Part shown: positions 1 to 7,945 of the stretch, piece after piece
How the letters are laid out: every line of letters starts with the position of its first letter
How positions within the stretch are numbered: the stretch's first letter is position 1
Source of the DNA: an uncultured Pseudomonadota bacterium
GTDB taxonomy: Bacteria > Pseudomonadota > Gammaproteobacteria > Steroidobacterales > Steroidobacteraceae
Length of the DNA: 48,910 bases
Reading direction: 5' to 3'
Assembly: GCA_903879335.1 (NCBI GenBank)
Contig: CAIRLC010000008.1
Location: forward strand, 1-48,910
The notes under the pieces: model-generated
The model's database searches: none
Told to the model about the DNA's origin: nothing
Seen by the model: the letters and a program-made list of their open reading frames with translations, nothing else
Made by a program: the position numbers and the translations under genes

Positions 1-40
1 GCGATGGCGATGGCGATGGCGGCGCGTTAAAGCGCCGCCA
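1..40. repeat. Short GCGATG tandem repeat and 9-bp-stem inverted repeat at window edge
   Basis: The window opens with about three copies of the hexamer GCGATG. A perfect hairpin follows, with arms 17-25 (TGGCGGCGC) and 32-40. The plus strand reads an open frame from base 1 to TAA at 28-30, so this may be the last few codons of a plus-strand gene converging on the hydrolase gene. With only nine codons visible I do not call a CDS. The hairpin sits just past the hydrolase stop at 49 and could end transcription, but no T-run follows it. Confidence 0.4.
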
Positions 41-48
41 CTGCCGTC

Positions 49-852
49 TCAATGGCGCGCAAGCCAAGCGAACAGCGTGTCGCAGAAACGGATCTTCTGT
101 TCCTTACCGGCGACGACGTGGGCCACGTCCCACCAATACAGCCCCTCAGCACCCGGAATAGCTTTCTCAATGATCTCGGTCGTGCGCGGACTCGTCACCT
201 GATCCAGCGCGGCGTGAATGACGAGCGTCGGGCAACGCACGGTGGGGAGGCGATCAACCGCGTCATAGCTCACACACGCATCGATCAGACGCGAATGCGC
301 GGGATATCGACCGTTGAGTTCCTTCCAGCCACCCTCCGGGCCTAATAACTTATCGCGATGCGCGTTGTAGTACTCCGGCGTAAACGACAGCACACACACG
401 GCCAACTGGAACGCGAGGAAGCCGGCATCGCGGTGTATCCACCGAAACAGTTCCAGCTGATCGCGCAGGAAGTCATCCACCCGCGCCCAAGCGCCCATGT
501 TCAACATGCTGCGCGCCAGATCCGGGCGCTGCATCGCGATCTCCTGGCAGACGCACGCGCCGATGCCCACCAAACCCACGAGGTGAACGTTTTTCAGTCC
601 CAGGTGATCGAGGAGCGCAATCGCATCTCCCGCATGCAGTGCCATGGTGACCGGCACGGCAGGATCGTCGGTGGAATCGCCAATACCTCGGTAATCGAAG
701 ATGACGACTTGATAGCGATCGGTGAGACCGCGCGCCAGATTGCCAAGGCCGCCATGGCAGTAGGTGCCCCACCCGCCCATCGCGAGCACGGGATCGCCAG
801 TGCCATGCACCTCGTAATACATGTCGTGGCCGTTCAAGTGAACTAAGGGCAT
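49..852 (-). CDS. Alpha/beta-hydrolase fold protein lacking the nucleophile Ser
   Basis: This 267-residue protein has the alpha/beta-hydrolase layout: an oxyanion-loop GGWG near residue 26, the DYRGIGDS strand-loop near 53, an elbow region at 91-100, the acid D217 in the loop after VIHAALD, and a late His (H245 in DVAHV). The elbow that normally reads G-x-S-x-G reads G93-L-V95-G-I-G98, so Val stands where the nucleophilic Ser should be. Acid and His are retained. It may be a non-hydrolytic member (lyase, isomerase or binding protein) or use another residue, such as nearby C100 or C102. The ATG start has a GGGAG ribosome site about 9 nt upstream. It follows two CoA-transferases on the same strand and is probably the last gene of that operon. 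The family is certain; the function is not. Confidence 0.85.
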   Translation of the reverse strand: MPLVHLNGHDMYYEVHGTGDPVLAMGGWGTYCHGGLGNLARGLTDRYQVVIFDYRGIGDSTDDPAVPVTMALHAGDAIALLDHLGLKNVHLVGLVGIGACVCQEIAMQRPDLARSMLNMGAWARVDDFLRDQLELFRWIHRDAGFLAFQLAVCVLSFTPEYYNAHRDKLLGPEGGWKELNGRYPAHSRLIDACVSYDAVDRLPTVRCPTLVIHAALDQVTSPRTTEIIEKAIPGAEGLYWWDVAHVVAGKEQKIRFCDTLFAWLARH

Positions 853-872
853 GCGTCAATCTCCCAAGGAAA

Positions 873-2024
873 TCAGGTCGGTGCCAACGACGGCGCCGTC
901 GACCGTGAGTGAGTCAGTTCCTCGCGTATCGCTTCACCGTGCGCGCCGAGTGCTGGAACGATCAGGCGTGGTTGCGCGGGTTCGTCAGTGAACTTGATCG
1001 GAACACCCAGATGGCGATGACCGCGGTCATCGGTCAGGACCATCTCACGGGCCGCCACCTGCGGATCGTCCAACGCTTCGAGCAAGGTGTTCACCGGCGC
1101 GAAGGACACATCGCGACCTTGGAACCACGCCAACCACTCGGCGCGGGAGCGCGTGCGGAAGGTCTCCTGCAAAAACGCGATGACCGGCTGCTGATGCGGG
1201 CCCGGTCCCTGTTCGCATAGGCTGACAAGGTCCGCTCGCCCCAAGCCGCCGAGCAAGCGGCGCACGAATTTGATCTCCTGCGCGCCGAGCACCACGTGGC
1301 GATCATCCGCCGTCCGATAGATCTGATAGAAGGCCGATCCGCCCCATGTCCGCTCAGCCTTGGGCACCGGCGCTCGCTTCTCGACGAAGACCGGACCCAG
1401 CACATTGGGCAACCACGCCACCAGCGCGTCGTGCATGGCCAAGTCAATGCGATCCCCGCGACCGGTCGTGGTCCGGCGCAATAAGGCCATCAGGATGGCT
1501 GAGAGGCCCATCAGGCTTGCGGCCATATCGGCGGCCGGAATGCCCGGCATGGCCGGCTGATCATCCGTGCCGAGGTTCACGCTCACGACACCCGAGAGCG
1601 CCTCGATGGCCAGATCGTGGGCCGGCACATCGCGATAGGGTCCGTTCTGTCCGAACGCGGAAATCGAGCAGTAGACGATCCGCGGGTTGCGCGCCCGGAC
1701 AACGTCTGCACCGAACCCCAGCCGATCGGCCACACCCGGACGAAAGGACTCGACCAAGACGTCGGCCCAGTCGATCAAGTCCCAGAGCGTCTCCCGTCCC
1801 TCCTCGCTCTTAAGGTCCAGGCAGATACTGCGTTTGCCGCGGTTCGTATTGCGAAAGAAGACGGTCTCGCCGTCCTGCTGCAGTCCGATGTCGCGCCCCG
1901 GATCCCCCCCGCCGGGCGCCTCGACTTTAATCACGTCCGCGCCGTGATCGGCCATGGTCATGGTCAAGTGTGGACCGGGCAGAAACTGCGTGAGATCGAG
2001 TACGCGAATGCCGTCGAGTTTCAT
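873..2024 (-). CDS. Class III (CaiB/BaiF family) CoA-transferase
   Basis: This 383-residue protein begins with the family signature LDGIRVLDLTQFLPGP. It carries the conserved VIKVEAPGGGDPGR strand and the DVLVESFRPGVADRLGFG segment. The expected catalytic Asp lies in PAADMAASLMG, the residue that forms a mixed anhydride with the acyl group. The family moves CoA between carboxylic acids, often from succinyl-CoA. The gene is separated from the next upstream CoA-transferase by 9 bp and followed by the hydrolase after 20 bp. The adjacent paralogues may be two subunits of one enzyme, as in BbsEF or SmtAB. The substrate is not readable from sequence; the neighbouring hydratase and CitE-like lyase suggest a short dicarboxylate. 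Start ATG at 2024. Confidence 0.92.
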   Translation of the reverse strand: MKLDGIRVLDLTQFLPGPHLTMTMADHGADVIKVEAPGGGDPGRDIGLQQDGETVFFRNTNRGKRSICLDLKSEEGRETLWDLIDWADVLVESFRPGVADRLGFGADVVRARNPRIVYCSISAFGQNGPYRDVPAHDLAIEALSGVVSVNLGTDDQPAMPGIPAADMAASLMGLSAILMALLRRTTTGRGDRIDLAMHDALVAWLPNVLGPVFVEKRAPVPKAERTWGGSAFYQIYRTADDRHVVLGAQEIKFVRRLLGGLGRADLVSLCEQGPGPHQQPVIAFLQETFRTRSRAEWLAWFQGRDVSFAPVNTLLEALDDPQVAAREMVLTDDRGHRHLGVPIKFTDEPAQPRLIVPALGAHGEAIREELTHSRSTAPSLAPT

Positions 2025-2033
2025 GAGGAGCCC

Positions 2034-3236
2034 TCAGGTCGCTTGGGCTTGGATCAGCGCCGCTAAGTCCGCATCGCCATAGCCCACCTCGCGCAGCAGC
2101 GCTTCGGTGTCGGCACCCAAGGGCGAGCACACTTCGGCCTCTGGCCGACGGCCGTTAATCTTCACCGGGCTCGCCAGCGTGCGAAAATCCGGGCGCTCGG
2201 GATGGGGCGTGGCACGCGTCATCCCCGTGGTCGCGAGATAGGGATTATCAAGCGCTGCCGCCAGATCGCAGACCGGCGCGGCCGGCAAGCGCGACGAGAA
2301 CAACGCCATCCACTGCGCCGTCGTGCGCGCCATGAGCAAGCCATCCAAGCACTCGGTCAGCGCATCGCGATTCGCTTTACGGTCCTTCATGGTCGTGAAG
2401 CGTGCATCGGCCGCTAACGGCGCGTCTCCCAGAATTTCCACCAATTCACGCCAGAACTTTTCCGTCATGCACATCAGGAAAATCCACCCGTCGGCCGTGC
2501 GATACAACTGCACCGGCGTTGCGGTGGGGTGAGCGCTGCGCGGCTGACGCTCCGTGCTGACGCGTTCGTTGAGATACCAGATCCCGGGGTAGGACAGCTG
2601 ATGTAACGCCACATCAAAGAGACTCACATCGACATCACAGCCCACGCCGGTTTGTCGGGCCCGCATGACGGAGGCGACGAGCGCCAAGGCGCCGGTGATG
2701 CCGGTCATGAAGTCGATCATGGACAAACCGACGCGGGTCGGCGGCGTTCCCGGCTCGCCCGTGAGGTGTAAATACCCCGCTTCCGCCTGCATCAAATAGT
2801 CATACCCCGGCCAGTCATAGCGCTCGTTATCGCGACCGTACGCCGACAGATGCGCACAGACGATGCGCGGATTGATGGCGTTCAAGTCCTCGTGCCGTAG
2901 CCCGAGGAGCGCGGGCTGATCGCCGCGCAAGTTATTCATCACCGCATCGGCACTGGCCACCAAGCGATGAAAGGCCGCACGACCAAGGGGATTCTTGAGA
3001 TTGAGCGTCGCGCTTTTCTTGTTGAGATTGAAGGTCTGGAAGTACGGACGATCGTGCTCGCCGAGACAATACGGGCCCATGCCGCGACTGGCATCGCCGC
3101 CCGTGGCGCGGTTCTCGATCTTGATGACTTCAGCGCCCAAGTCGGCGAGGTACATCGATCCGAATGGCCCGGCACCGAAGTTCTCCAGCGTGAGCACGCG
3201 CACACCGGAGAGGGGTCCTGCGACCCGCCCGGTCAT
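2034..3236 (-). CDS. Class III (CaiB/BaiF family) CoA-transferase, second paralogue
   Basis: This 400-residue paralogue of the adjacent transferase opens with LSGVRVLTLENFGAGPFGSMYLADLGAE and has EVIKIENRATGGDASR. The catalytic Asp is expected in GLSMIDFMTGITG. A longer frame exists upstream, but the ATG at 3236 forms an ATGA overlap with the stop of the acyl-CoA dehydrogenase gene (TGA 3235-3233), which indicates translational coupling and sets the start. It very likely transfers CoA to a carboxylate that the neighbouring dehydrogenase and MaoC hydratase then process. It may pair with the downstream transferase as a hetero-oligomer. Confidence 0.92.
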   Translation of the reverse strand: MTGRVAGPLSGVRVLTLENFGAGPFGSMYLADLGAEVIKIENRATGGDASRGMGPYCLGEHDRPYFQTFNLNKKSATLNLKNPLGRAAFHRLVASADAVMNNLRGDQPALLGLRHEDLNAINPRIVCAHLSAYGRDNERYDWPGYDYLMQAEAGYLHLTGEPGTPPTRVGLSMIDFMTGITGALALVASVMRARQTGVGCDVDVSLFDVALHQLSYPGIWYLNERVSTERQPRSAHPTATPVQLYRTADGWIFLMCMTEKFWRELVEILGDAPLAADARFTTMKDRKANRDALTECLDGLLMARTTAQWMALFSSRLPAAPVCDLAAALDNPYLATTGMTRATPHPERPDFRTLASPVKINGRRPEAEVCSPLGADTEALLREVGYGDADLAALIQAQAT

Positions 3237-4402
3237 GAGGACGTCCGTTCGAGCAGTTGCCGGGCAATGATGATGCGCTGCATCTCGTTGGTGCCCTCGC
3301 CGATGCACATCAGCGGCGCATCGCGGTAATAACGTTCGACATCGTAGTCCACCGAATACCCGTAACCGCCAAAAATGCGCAAGGCCTCGAGACTGTTTTC
3401 AACGCCGGCCTCGGATGCGAAAAGCTTGGCCATGCCCGCTTCTAAGTCGCAGCGCTCGCCGGTGTCGTATTTCACGGCCGCCTGCTCGATCAAAAGCCGC
3501 GCCGCTTCCACACGGGTCGCCATGTCGGCCAACTTCAACTGGATCGCCTGATGCTGGCCGATCGGCTTGCCGAAGGTGTGCCGTTCGCGCGCATAGGCCA
3601 CCGCATCGCGCAACGCAGCCTCCGCAAGCCCCAAGCCCCGCGCGGCCACGTTGATGCGCCCCAACGCCAAGCCGCCCACGGCGTGATGAAAGCCATGCCC
3701 CGGCTCAACACCGATCAGGCGGTCCGCGCCGATCCGGAAGTTGTCGAACACGAGCTCCGCACTGTCGATCGACTTGTAGCCGAGCTTCTTCAGCTTCTTG
3801 CCGTGGCTGAAGCCATCGCCCTTCTCGCAGATGAACATGCTCATGCCGCGATGGCGCGGCTCAGCCTGTGGGTCGGTCTTCGCCAGCACGGCAAAACAGG
3901 TGCCGTGGATGCCATTCGTGATCCAGGTCTTGGACCCGTTCAACACATACCCGTCCTCAGTCGGACGGGCCACGAGCCGGATCGCCTGCAGATCCGTCCC
4001 GGCCGAGGGCTCAGTGAGCCCCAGCCCGCCGCGAATCTCGCCGGTGGCGAACCGCGGCAGGAAGCGCGCCTTCTGCTCGGGTGTGCCATGACGCTCCAGG
4101 CAGGCGGCCATGATGAGGTGCGAGTTGAAGATGCCGACCGGCGCCATCCACGCTCGTGCCACGGTGGTCACGATGCGGGCGTAGGTCGAGGCCGATAGAC
4201 CCAGACCGCCGTATTCGGGCGCGATGGTCAGACCAAACAGGCCGAGCTCTTTCATCTGCTCGACGAGTTCAAACGGATATTCATCCGCGTGATCGAAATG
4301 CTTGGCGACCGGCCGAACCTCTTTCTCGACCCAGCGTTCAATGGCCGACAGCATGTCCAGATCACCGCTATCCATGGAAACACCTTGGGTTGTGTGGGTC
4401 AT
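3233..4402 (-). CDS. Acyl-CoA dehydrogenase (short-chain type catalytic Glu)
   Basis: This 389-residue flavoprotein has an N-terminal helical domain, the middle-domain signature GGLGLTEPSAGTD (about 125-137), TWITNG, and a C-terminal domain ending in YRDAPLMCIGEGTNEMQRIII. E369 in GEGTNE is the catalytic base at the position used by short- and medium-chain dehydrogenases. It forms an alpha,beta double bond on an acyl-CoA and passes electrons to ETF. The gene sits between the MaoC hydratase (stop 4407, 4 bp upstream) and the coupled CoA-transferase. This places it in a pathway where a CoA-activated acid is desaturated and then hydrated. An alternative start is M10 at 4375. Confidence 0.93.
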   Translation of the reverse strand: MTHTTQGVSMDSGDLDMLSAIERWVEKEVRPVAKHFDHADEYPFELVEQMKELGLFGLTIAPEYGGLGLSASTYARIVTTVARAWMAPVGIFNSHLIMAACLERHGTPEQKARFLPRFATGEIRGGLGLTEPSAGTDLQAIRLVARPTEDGYVLNGSKTWITNGIHGTCFAVLAKTDPQAEPRHRGMSMFICEKGDGFSHGKKLKKLGYKSIDSAELVFDNFRIGADRLIGVEPGHGFHHAVGGLALGRINVAARGLGLAEAALRDAVAYARERHTFGKPIGQHQAIQLKLADMATRVEAARLLIEQAAVKYDTGERCDLEAGMAKLFASEAGVENSLEALRIFGGYGYSVDYDVERYYRDAPLMCIGEGTNEMQRIIIARQLLERTSS

Positions 4403-4406
4403 GATG

Positions 4407-4919
4407 TCAGCCCCCGGCCGCGTGGCGACACTTCACGAGCACGCTGCGCTCGAACGTGCAGACCACGACGCCCTTCTGATTGCGACCGGTGGTGCGCACC
4501 GTGACGATGCCCTCCGTGGGGCGCGATTGGCTGACGCGCTTGGCCAAGACTTCGGTGTCGGCATAGAGCGTATCGCCGGCAAATACCGGTGCGGTCATGC
4601 GGATGTCCTTCCAGCCCAAGTTGGCGATCGCACGGTAACTCACGTCGCGAACGCTCAAGCCCACCAGCACCGACACGGTGAGCGGACTGCAGACCAAGCA
4701 CTGACCAAACTCGGTGGTCTTTCCGTATTCGTCGTCACAGTGCACCGGGTGCTGATTCATCGTCAGCAACGAGAACCAAATGTTGTCTTGTTGCGTGATC
4801 GTGCGTCCGGGACTGTGCTCGTACACATCCCCGACCACAAAATCCTCGAAGTCACGACCCGGCTGATCGCGCAGCCGAACCGGTTCCGTACGCATCGTGT
4901 CTGTGGCGGCGGTGGTCAT
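4407..4919 (-). CDS. MaoC-like (R)-enoyl-CoA hydratase
   Basis: This 170-residue single hot-dog domain protein carries hydratase-2-type residues: an Asp in TITQQDNIWF and a His in NQHPVHCD, followed by FGQCLVCSPLT. The family adds water across a 2-enoyl-CoA. I start at the ATG at 4919; the longer frame to 5171 runs through the promoter and into the divergent regulator gene. The gene is first in the minus-strand operon MaoC, acyl-CoA dehydrogenase, CoA-transferase, CoA-transferase, hydrolase. It is divergent from gntR with twin operator-like sites between them. By analogy with mesaconyl-CoA or itaconyl-CoA hydratases that work with CitE-type lyases, it may hydrate a branched unsaturated dicarboxyl-CoA. 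That is inference. Confidence 0.9.
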   Translation of the reverse strand: MTTAATDTMRTEPVRLRDQPGRDFEDFVVGDVYEHSPGRTITQQDNIWFSLLTMNQHPVHCDDEYGKTTEFGQCLVCSPLTVSVLVGLSVRDVSYRAIANLGWKDIRMTAPVFAGDTLYADTEVLAKRVSQSRPTEGIVTVRTTGRNQKGVVVCTFERSVLVKCRHAAGG

Positions 4920-4925
4920 GCGAAT

Positions 4926-4965
4926 TTGTCCGTTCAATCTGGTGGAAGGCCTATTGTCCGTACAA
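4926..4965. promoter_or_regulatory. Twin GntR-type operator sites in the maoC/gntR divergent promoter
   Basis: Two near-identical 12-mers, TTGTCCGTTCAA (4926-4937) and TTGTCCGTACAA (4954-4965), start 28 bp apart. Each has the TTGT-N4-ACAA dyad typical of HutC/FadR-class GntR operators; the first copy has one mismatched arm base. They lie between the MaoC start (4919) and the gntR GTG start (5010), so both transcription units could be controlled by the GntR protein encoded alongside. Confidence 0.65.
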
Positions 4966-5009
4966 ATCCTATTTGGCAGACTACGGGCTGTCAACGCGAC
5001 GGAGCCGAC

Positions 5010-5792
5010 GTGCAAACGCGCAGCAACGAGGGATCCCGCGGTACGGGAAGTGCCCTGTACCAACAGGTGGTCGATCGGCTCCTGGCCGGCATCGAGTCGG
5101 GCGCCATTGCCGTGGGTGAGTCCTTGCCACCCGAGCCGCAGCTCGCGGCGCAGTACGCGGTCAGCCGCCACACCATGCGCGAGGCCTTAAGGATCCTGGG
5201 TGACTTGGGCGTCATCGAGCGGCGCCCAGGCGTCGGCACGACCGTACGCGCGGCCCGCCCTCGCCCGGCCTACCTGCAGGTCGTCCGTTCGGCGGATGAA
5301 CTCCTCCAGTATCCACCGAGCCGCCTGCGCGTCGAAGCGTCCGGATTCGTGCGCGCCGACGCCGCACGGGCCCGCCTGCTGCAGTGCAGACGCGGTGAGT
5401 CCTGGTTTCATGTCACCGCGGTGCGCCGGCTGCGCGGCACGCGCACACCGATCGGCTGGCTGGATCTGTATCTGCAACCTGAATTTGCCGGCGTCTTGCC
5501 CGACATCGGTCGGCGCGACGAGCCGGTGTACCAGATGCTGGAGCGGCAGTTCGGGCAGCAGACGGCCTCCGTCAGCATGGACTTAGGGGTGAGCCAACTG
5601 AGCACCGCGGCCGCTGCGGCCCTAGGGGCCGAGGTCGGCACGCCCTCCTTCCGCCTGGTGCGACGTTACGTCGGCTCGGATGATCAGGTCTTACAGATCT
5701 CCGTCACCGAACACTTACCGGACCAGTTCCAATATCGGCTGCAACTCCATCGCGGCCTCGACCCCCACCACCGCTGGGCGATGCAGCCATGA
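5010..5792 (+). CDS. GntR-family (HutC/UTRA subfamily) transcriptional regulator
   Basis: This 260-residue regulator has an N-terminal winged helix (about 15-80), with the typical ALYQQVVDRLLAGI and LPPEPQLAAQYAVSRHTMREAL segments, and a C-terminal UTRA ligand-binding domain (about 100-250). The frame stays open far upstream, but a GTG at 5010 has GGAG five bases ahead of it and begins just before the winged helix, so I choose it. The stop overlaps the ATG of the CitE-like lyase (ATGA at 5789), so the two are co-translated. It probably represses its own operon and the divergent MaoC operon through the twin TTGTCCGTNCAA sites. The effector is unknown but likely a pathway acid or CoA ester. Confidence 0.88.
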   Translation: MQTRSNEGSRGTGSALYQQVVDRLLAGIESGAIAVGESLPPEPQLAAQYAVSRHTMREALRILGDLGVIERRPGVGTTVRAARPRPAYLQVVRSADELLQYPPSRLRVEASGFVRADAARARLLQCRRGESWFHVTAVRRLRGTRTPIGWLDLYLQPEFAGVLPDIGRRDEPVYQMLERQFGQQTASVSMDLGVSQLSTAAAAALGAEVGTPSFRLVRRYVGSDDQVLQISVTEHLPDQFQYRLQLHRGLDPHHRWAMQP

Positions 5793-6688
5793 CCAACACC
5801 TTCACCCCACGCACCCCACAAGGCCCCGCCCGCAGTGTGCTCTTTGCACCCGCCCATCACGCCCGGCGCGTTGAACGCGCCCTGACGAGCGGCGCCGACA
5901 TCGTGGTGCTGGACCTTGAGGACGCCGTACCCGTTGCCGAAAAGGCGGCTGCGCGTGTGGCACTGCAGACGGTACTGGCGGCACCGACGCACCCGCGTCT
6001 CTATGTGCGCCTCAACGCCATCGACAGCGCCGAGTTCCCAGCGGATCTTGCGGCCGTGGTGGGCGGGCACTTGGAAGGCCTCGTGGTCCCCAAAGTCGAG
6101 TCAGTGGCCGCCCTCGCGGCGCTGGATGAAGCCCTGCAGGTTGCCGAACAGACACCGCGTCGGGCCACTCACGCCCTCGCCGTCATGCCGATCATCGAAA
6201 CGGCCGCTGGCGTCGTCCACTGCGAGGCGATTGCGAACGCCTCCACGCGTGTGACTCGATTGATCTTCGGTGCCGCCGATTACAGCCTCGATATGAACCT
6301 GAGTTTGGATTGGAGCGAGGACGAGCAGGAACTGCTCTACGCGCGCGCAAAGATTGCGCACGCGAGTCGTGCCGCTCGCCGCGAGGCGCCCATTGATACC
6401 GCCACCTTGCAGGTACGTGATCTGGAGCGGTTTCTGCGCTCGGCCCGCAACGGCGCGCGCCTCGGCTATCAGGGCAAACTCTGCCTGCATCCGGATCAGA
6501 TCGCGCCCTGCCATTCGGTGTTCACGCCGTCCGATGCCGACCTCCAACACGCAAGGCACGTACTGACCGCCTATGCGCAAGCGAAGGCCATCGGATCTGC
6601 CGCCATTGAGGTGGACGGACAGTTCGTCGATGAACCGGTGGCCGAGCGGGCACGGCGAGTGTTACAACGAGCAGGTCTGCAGGAGTAG
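5789..6688 (+). CDS. HpcH/HpaI/CitE-like CoA-ester lyase
   Basis: This 299-residue TIM-barrel protein has the CitE/malyl-CoA lyase hallmarks: RSVLFAPAHH near the N terminus, DLEDAVP (about 50), a substrate-binding Arg in LYVRLN, VVPKVES, the metal Glu in MPIIETAAG (about 133), the metal Asp in FGAADYSLDM, and CLHPDQI near the C terminus. The family cleaves beta-hydroxyacyl-CoA esters (malyl-, beta-methylmalyl- or citramalyl-CoA) with Mg2+. The length fits the stand-alone lyases of about 300 residues. It is coupled to gntR by a 4-base overlap and faces the CoA-transferase/MaoC operon, which fits a shared pathway ending in acetyl-CoA or propionyl-CoA plus a 2-oxoacid. Confidence 0.9.
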   Translation: MTNTFTPRTPQGPARSVLFAPAHHARRVERALTSGADIVVLDLEDAVPVAEKAAARVALQTVLAAPTHPRLYVRLNAIDSAEFPADLAAVVGGHLEGLVVPKVESVAALAALDEALQVAEQTPRRATHALAVMPIIETAAGVVHCEAIANASTRVTRLIFGAADYSLDMNLSLDWSEDEQELLYARAKIAHASRAARREAPIDTATLQVRDLERFLRSARNGARLGYQGKLCLHPDQIAPCHSVFTPSDADLQHARHVLTAYAQAKAIGSAAIEVDGQFVDEPVAERARRVLQRAGLQE

Positions 6689-6693
6689 TCCCC

Positions 6694-7317
6694 ATGTCGA
6701 GCGATCATTTCAATGAAGCCGGTTACGGTGGCCGCACGGTCGGCTTCGGTGCGCGCCCCGCGATCCTCATCGTCGACTTCCAGCTCGGCTTCACCCATCC
6801 GGACTATCCAGCCGGTCGCTCGCCGCACATCCACCGCGCTGTTGAGAACACACGGCGACTCTTGGAGGTTGCGCGTCCGCTCGGCGTGCCGGTCGCGACC
6901 TGTAACGTGGCGTGGAATGACGAGCGCGACATGGGCTGCTGGAAAGTCGACTCGCTCTATGACGGTAGTTTCTGGATAGGCCATCCGGCCACCCAACTCG
7001 ACCCGCGGATCTATGATCCCGAGTACGACTTCTTCTTCACGAAGGGCGCGCCGTCGATCTTCTTCGGCACCCCGCTCGTGACCTTCCTGACCCGCCAAAA
7101 CATCGACACCACCATCATTTGCGGTTGCACGACGAGCGGCTGTATCCGCGCCTCCGTGGTCGACAGCTTCTCGTACGGCTATCGCACGATCGTGGCGGAA
7201 GACTGCGTCGGCGATCAAGCCGAGGGCCCCCATCAGGACAACCTGCGGGATGTCGGCCGACGCTATGCGGATGTGATGTCGCTATCGGCGGTGATCGCGG
7301 CTCTACAGGGCGCCTAA
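6694..7317 (+). CDS. Isochorismatase-fold cysteine amidohydrolase (N-carbamoylsarcosine/maleamate amidase-like)
   Basis: This 207-residue protein has the family triad: D28 in LIVDFQLGF, K117 in FFTKGAPSIFFGT, and C150 in GCTTSGCIRAS. The TTSGCIRAS motif followed by SFSYGYRTIV is like N-carbamoylsarcosine amidases and maleamate amidohydrolases, which hydrolyse a C-N bond through the Cys. It starts 5 bp after the lyase stop and lies in the gntR-citE operon. A route that releases ammonia to give a dicarboxylic acid for the CoA-transferases would fit, but the substrate is inferred only. Its 3' end overlaps the relic of a convergent regulator gene by about 15 bp. Confidence 0.88.
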   Translation: MSSDHFNEAGYGGRTVGFGARPAILIVDFQLGFTHPDYPAGRSPHIHRAVENTRRLLEVARPLGVPVATCNVAWNDERDMGCWKVDSLYDGSFWIGHPATQLDPRIYDPEYDFFFTKGAPSIFFGTPLVTFLTRQNIDTTIICGCTTSGCIRASVVDSFSYGYRTIVAEDCVGDQAEGPHQDNLRDVGRRYADVMSLSAVIAALQGA

Positions 7318-7798
7318 GACCGCAGAGGCCACGTTGGCCGCCAAAATATGCGAGCGCATCACGGATGCTGCCCGATTAGGATCACGCGCCTCAAAAGCCT
7401 GCACTCATTTGAAGCGATGAGAGGCGCTTCGCTGTGCGAGCGCTGCGCTCTGAACGATCGACGCTGTAGCGCCTAAAGGTCGTCGTGATGAGCGGCGCCT
7501 CCAGTACGGCCCTCAGCGCTTGTTTAAGTCTAGGACGATTGGCTGCCAACAGTCACAGTCGATGGAACTGCGAATTGCGCACACAGGTACGCTCGCGCGA
7601 CCCGTCGGATCGCACGCAGACTTCCAACCGTTTCGCCTCAGCCGATAGCCGCATCTGATCAAGCGATTCTGCCGTGATCAGGCACGCCGCCCGCGTCCCG
7701 GCATACGACTCGAGCAATACACCCAGAGCAAAAATCTCATCGGTGTCCGCCTGCGTCCACTGCGCGATCACCGCCCGACGGCTTCGCGACCTTCGCAT
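7303..7798 (-). pseudogene. Decayed GntR/FCD-family transcriptional regulator
   Basis: On the minus strand an FCD ligand domain can be read through two lesions. From 7798 down to 7556 the frame gives WTQADTDEIFALGVLLESY, ITAESLDQMRLSAEA and NSQFHRL, then a TGA at 7555-7553. The same frame continues with LLAANRPRLKQALRAVLEAP and TTTFRRYSVDRSERSA. A one-base shift in a T-run near 7392-7397 restores FEARDPNRAASVMRSHIL and AANVASAVLGAL, ending at TAG 7305-7303. This matches the FCD helix order. The usual histidine-rich metal site (SAxHHxEI) has decayed to SARTAKRL. No intact winged helix is present; a weak remnant (AERLHGRVATG, REAVGR) lies about 7790-7900 in another frame. The 235 bp between the amidase gene and the first stop therefore hold gene debris. 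Confidence 0.75.
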
Positions 7799-7945
7799 CC
7801 TACGCTTATGGGTTGCGCAGCAGTGGCTTCAACTCCACCCGTAGCAACCCGACCGTGTAGCCGTTCTGCGGCGGCCTTTGCCTCGGCGCGTCGTACACGA
7901 CACCCATCCGTGACAACTCATCCCATCAGATTCGAAACCGGGAGT

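Noticed and set aside
4302-5009. Upstream extension of the gntR frame (236 extra codons)
   Set aside because: It overlaps the MaoC and dehydrogenase genes antisense and the operator region; the GTG at 5010 with GGAG gives a normal regulator length.
7438-7450. GAGCGC-T-GCGCTC palindrome as an operator or attachment site
   Set aside because: It lies inside the decayed FCD coding sequence and has no partner copy.
7806-7930. Minus-strand 40-codon stretch ending VGLLRVELKPLLRNP as the end of another gene
   Set aside because: A stop lies just upstream and I cannot link it to a family; it is more likely chance reading within the regulator relic.
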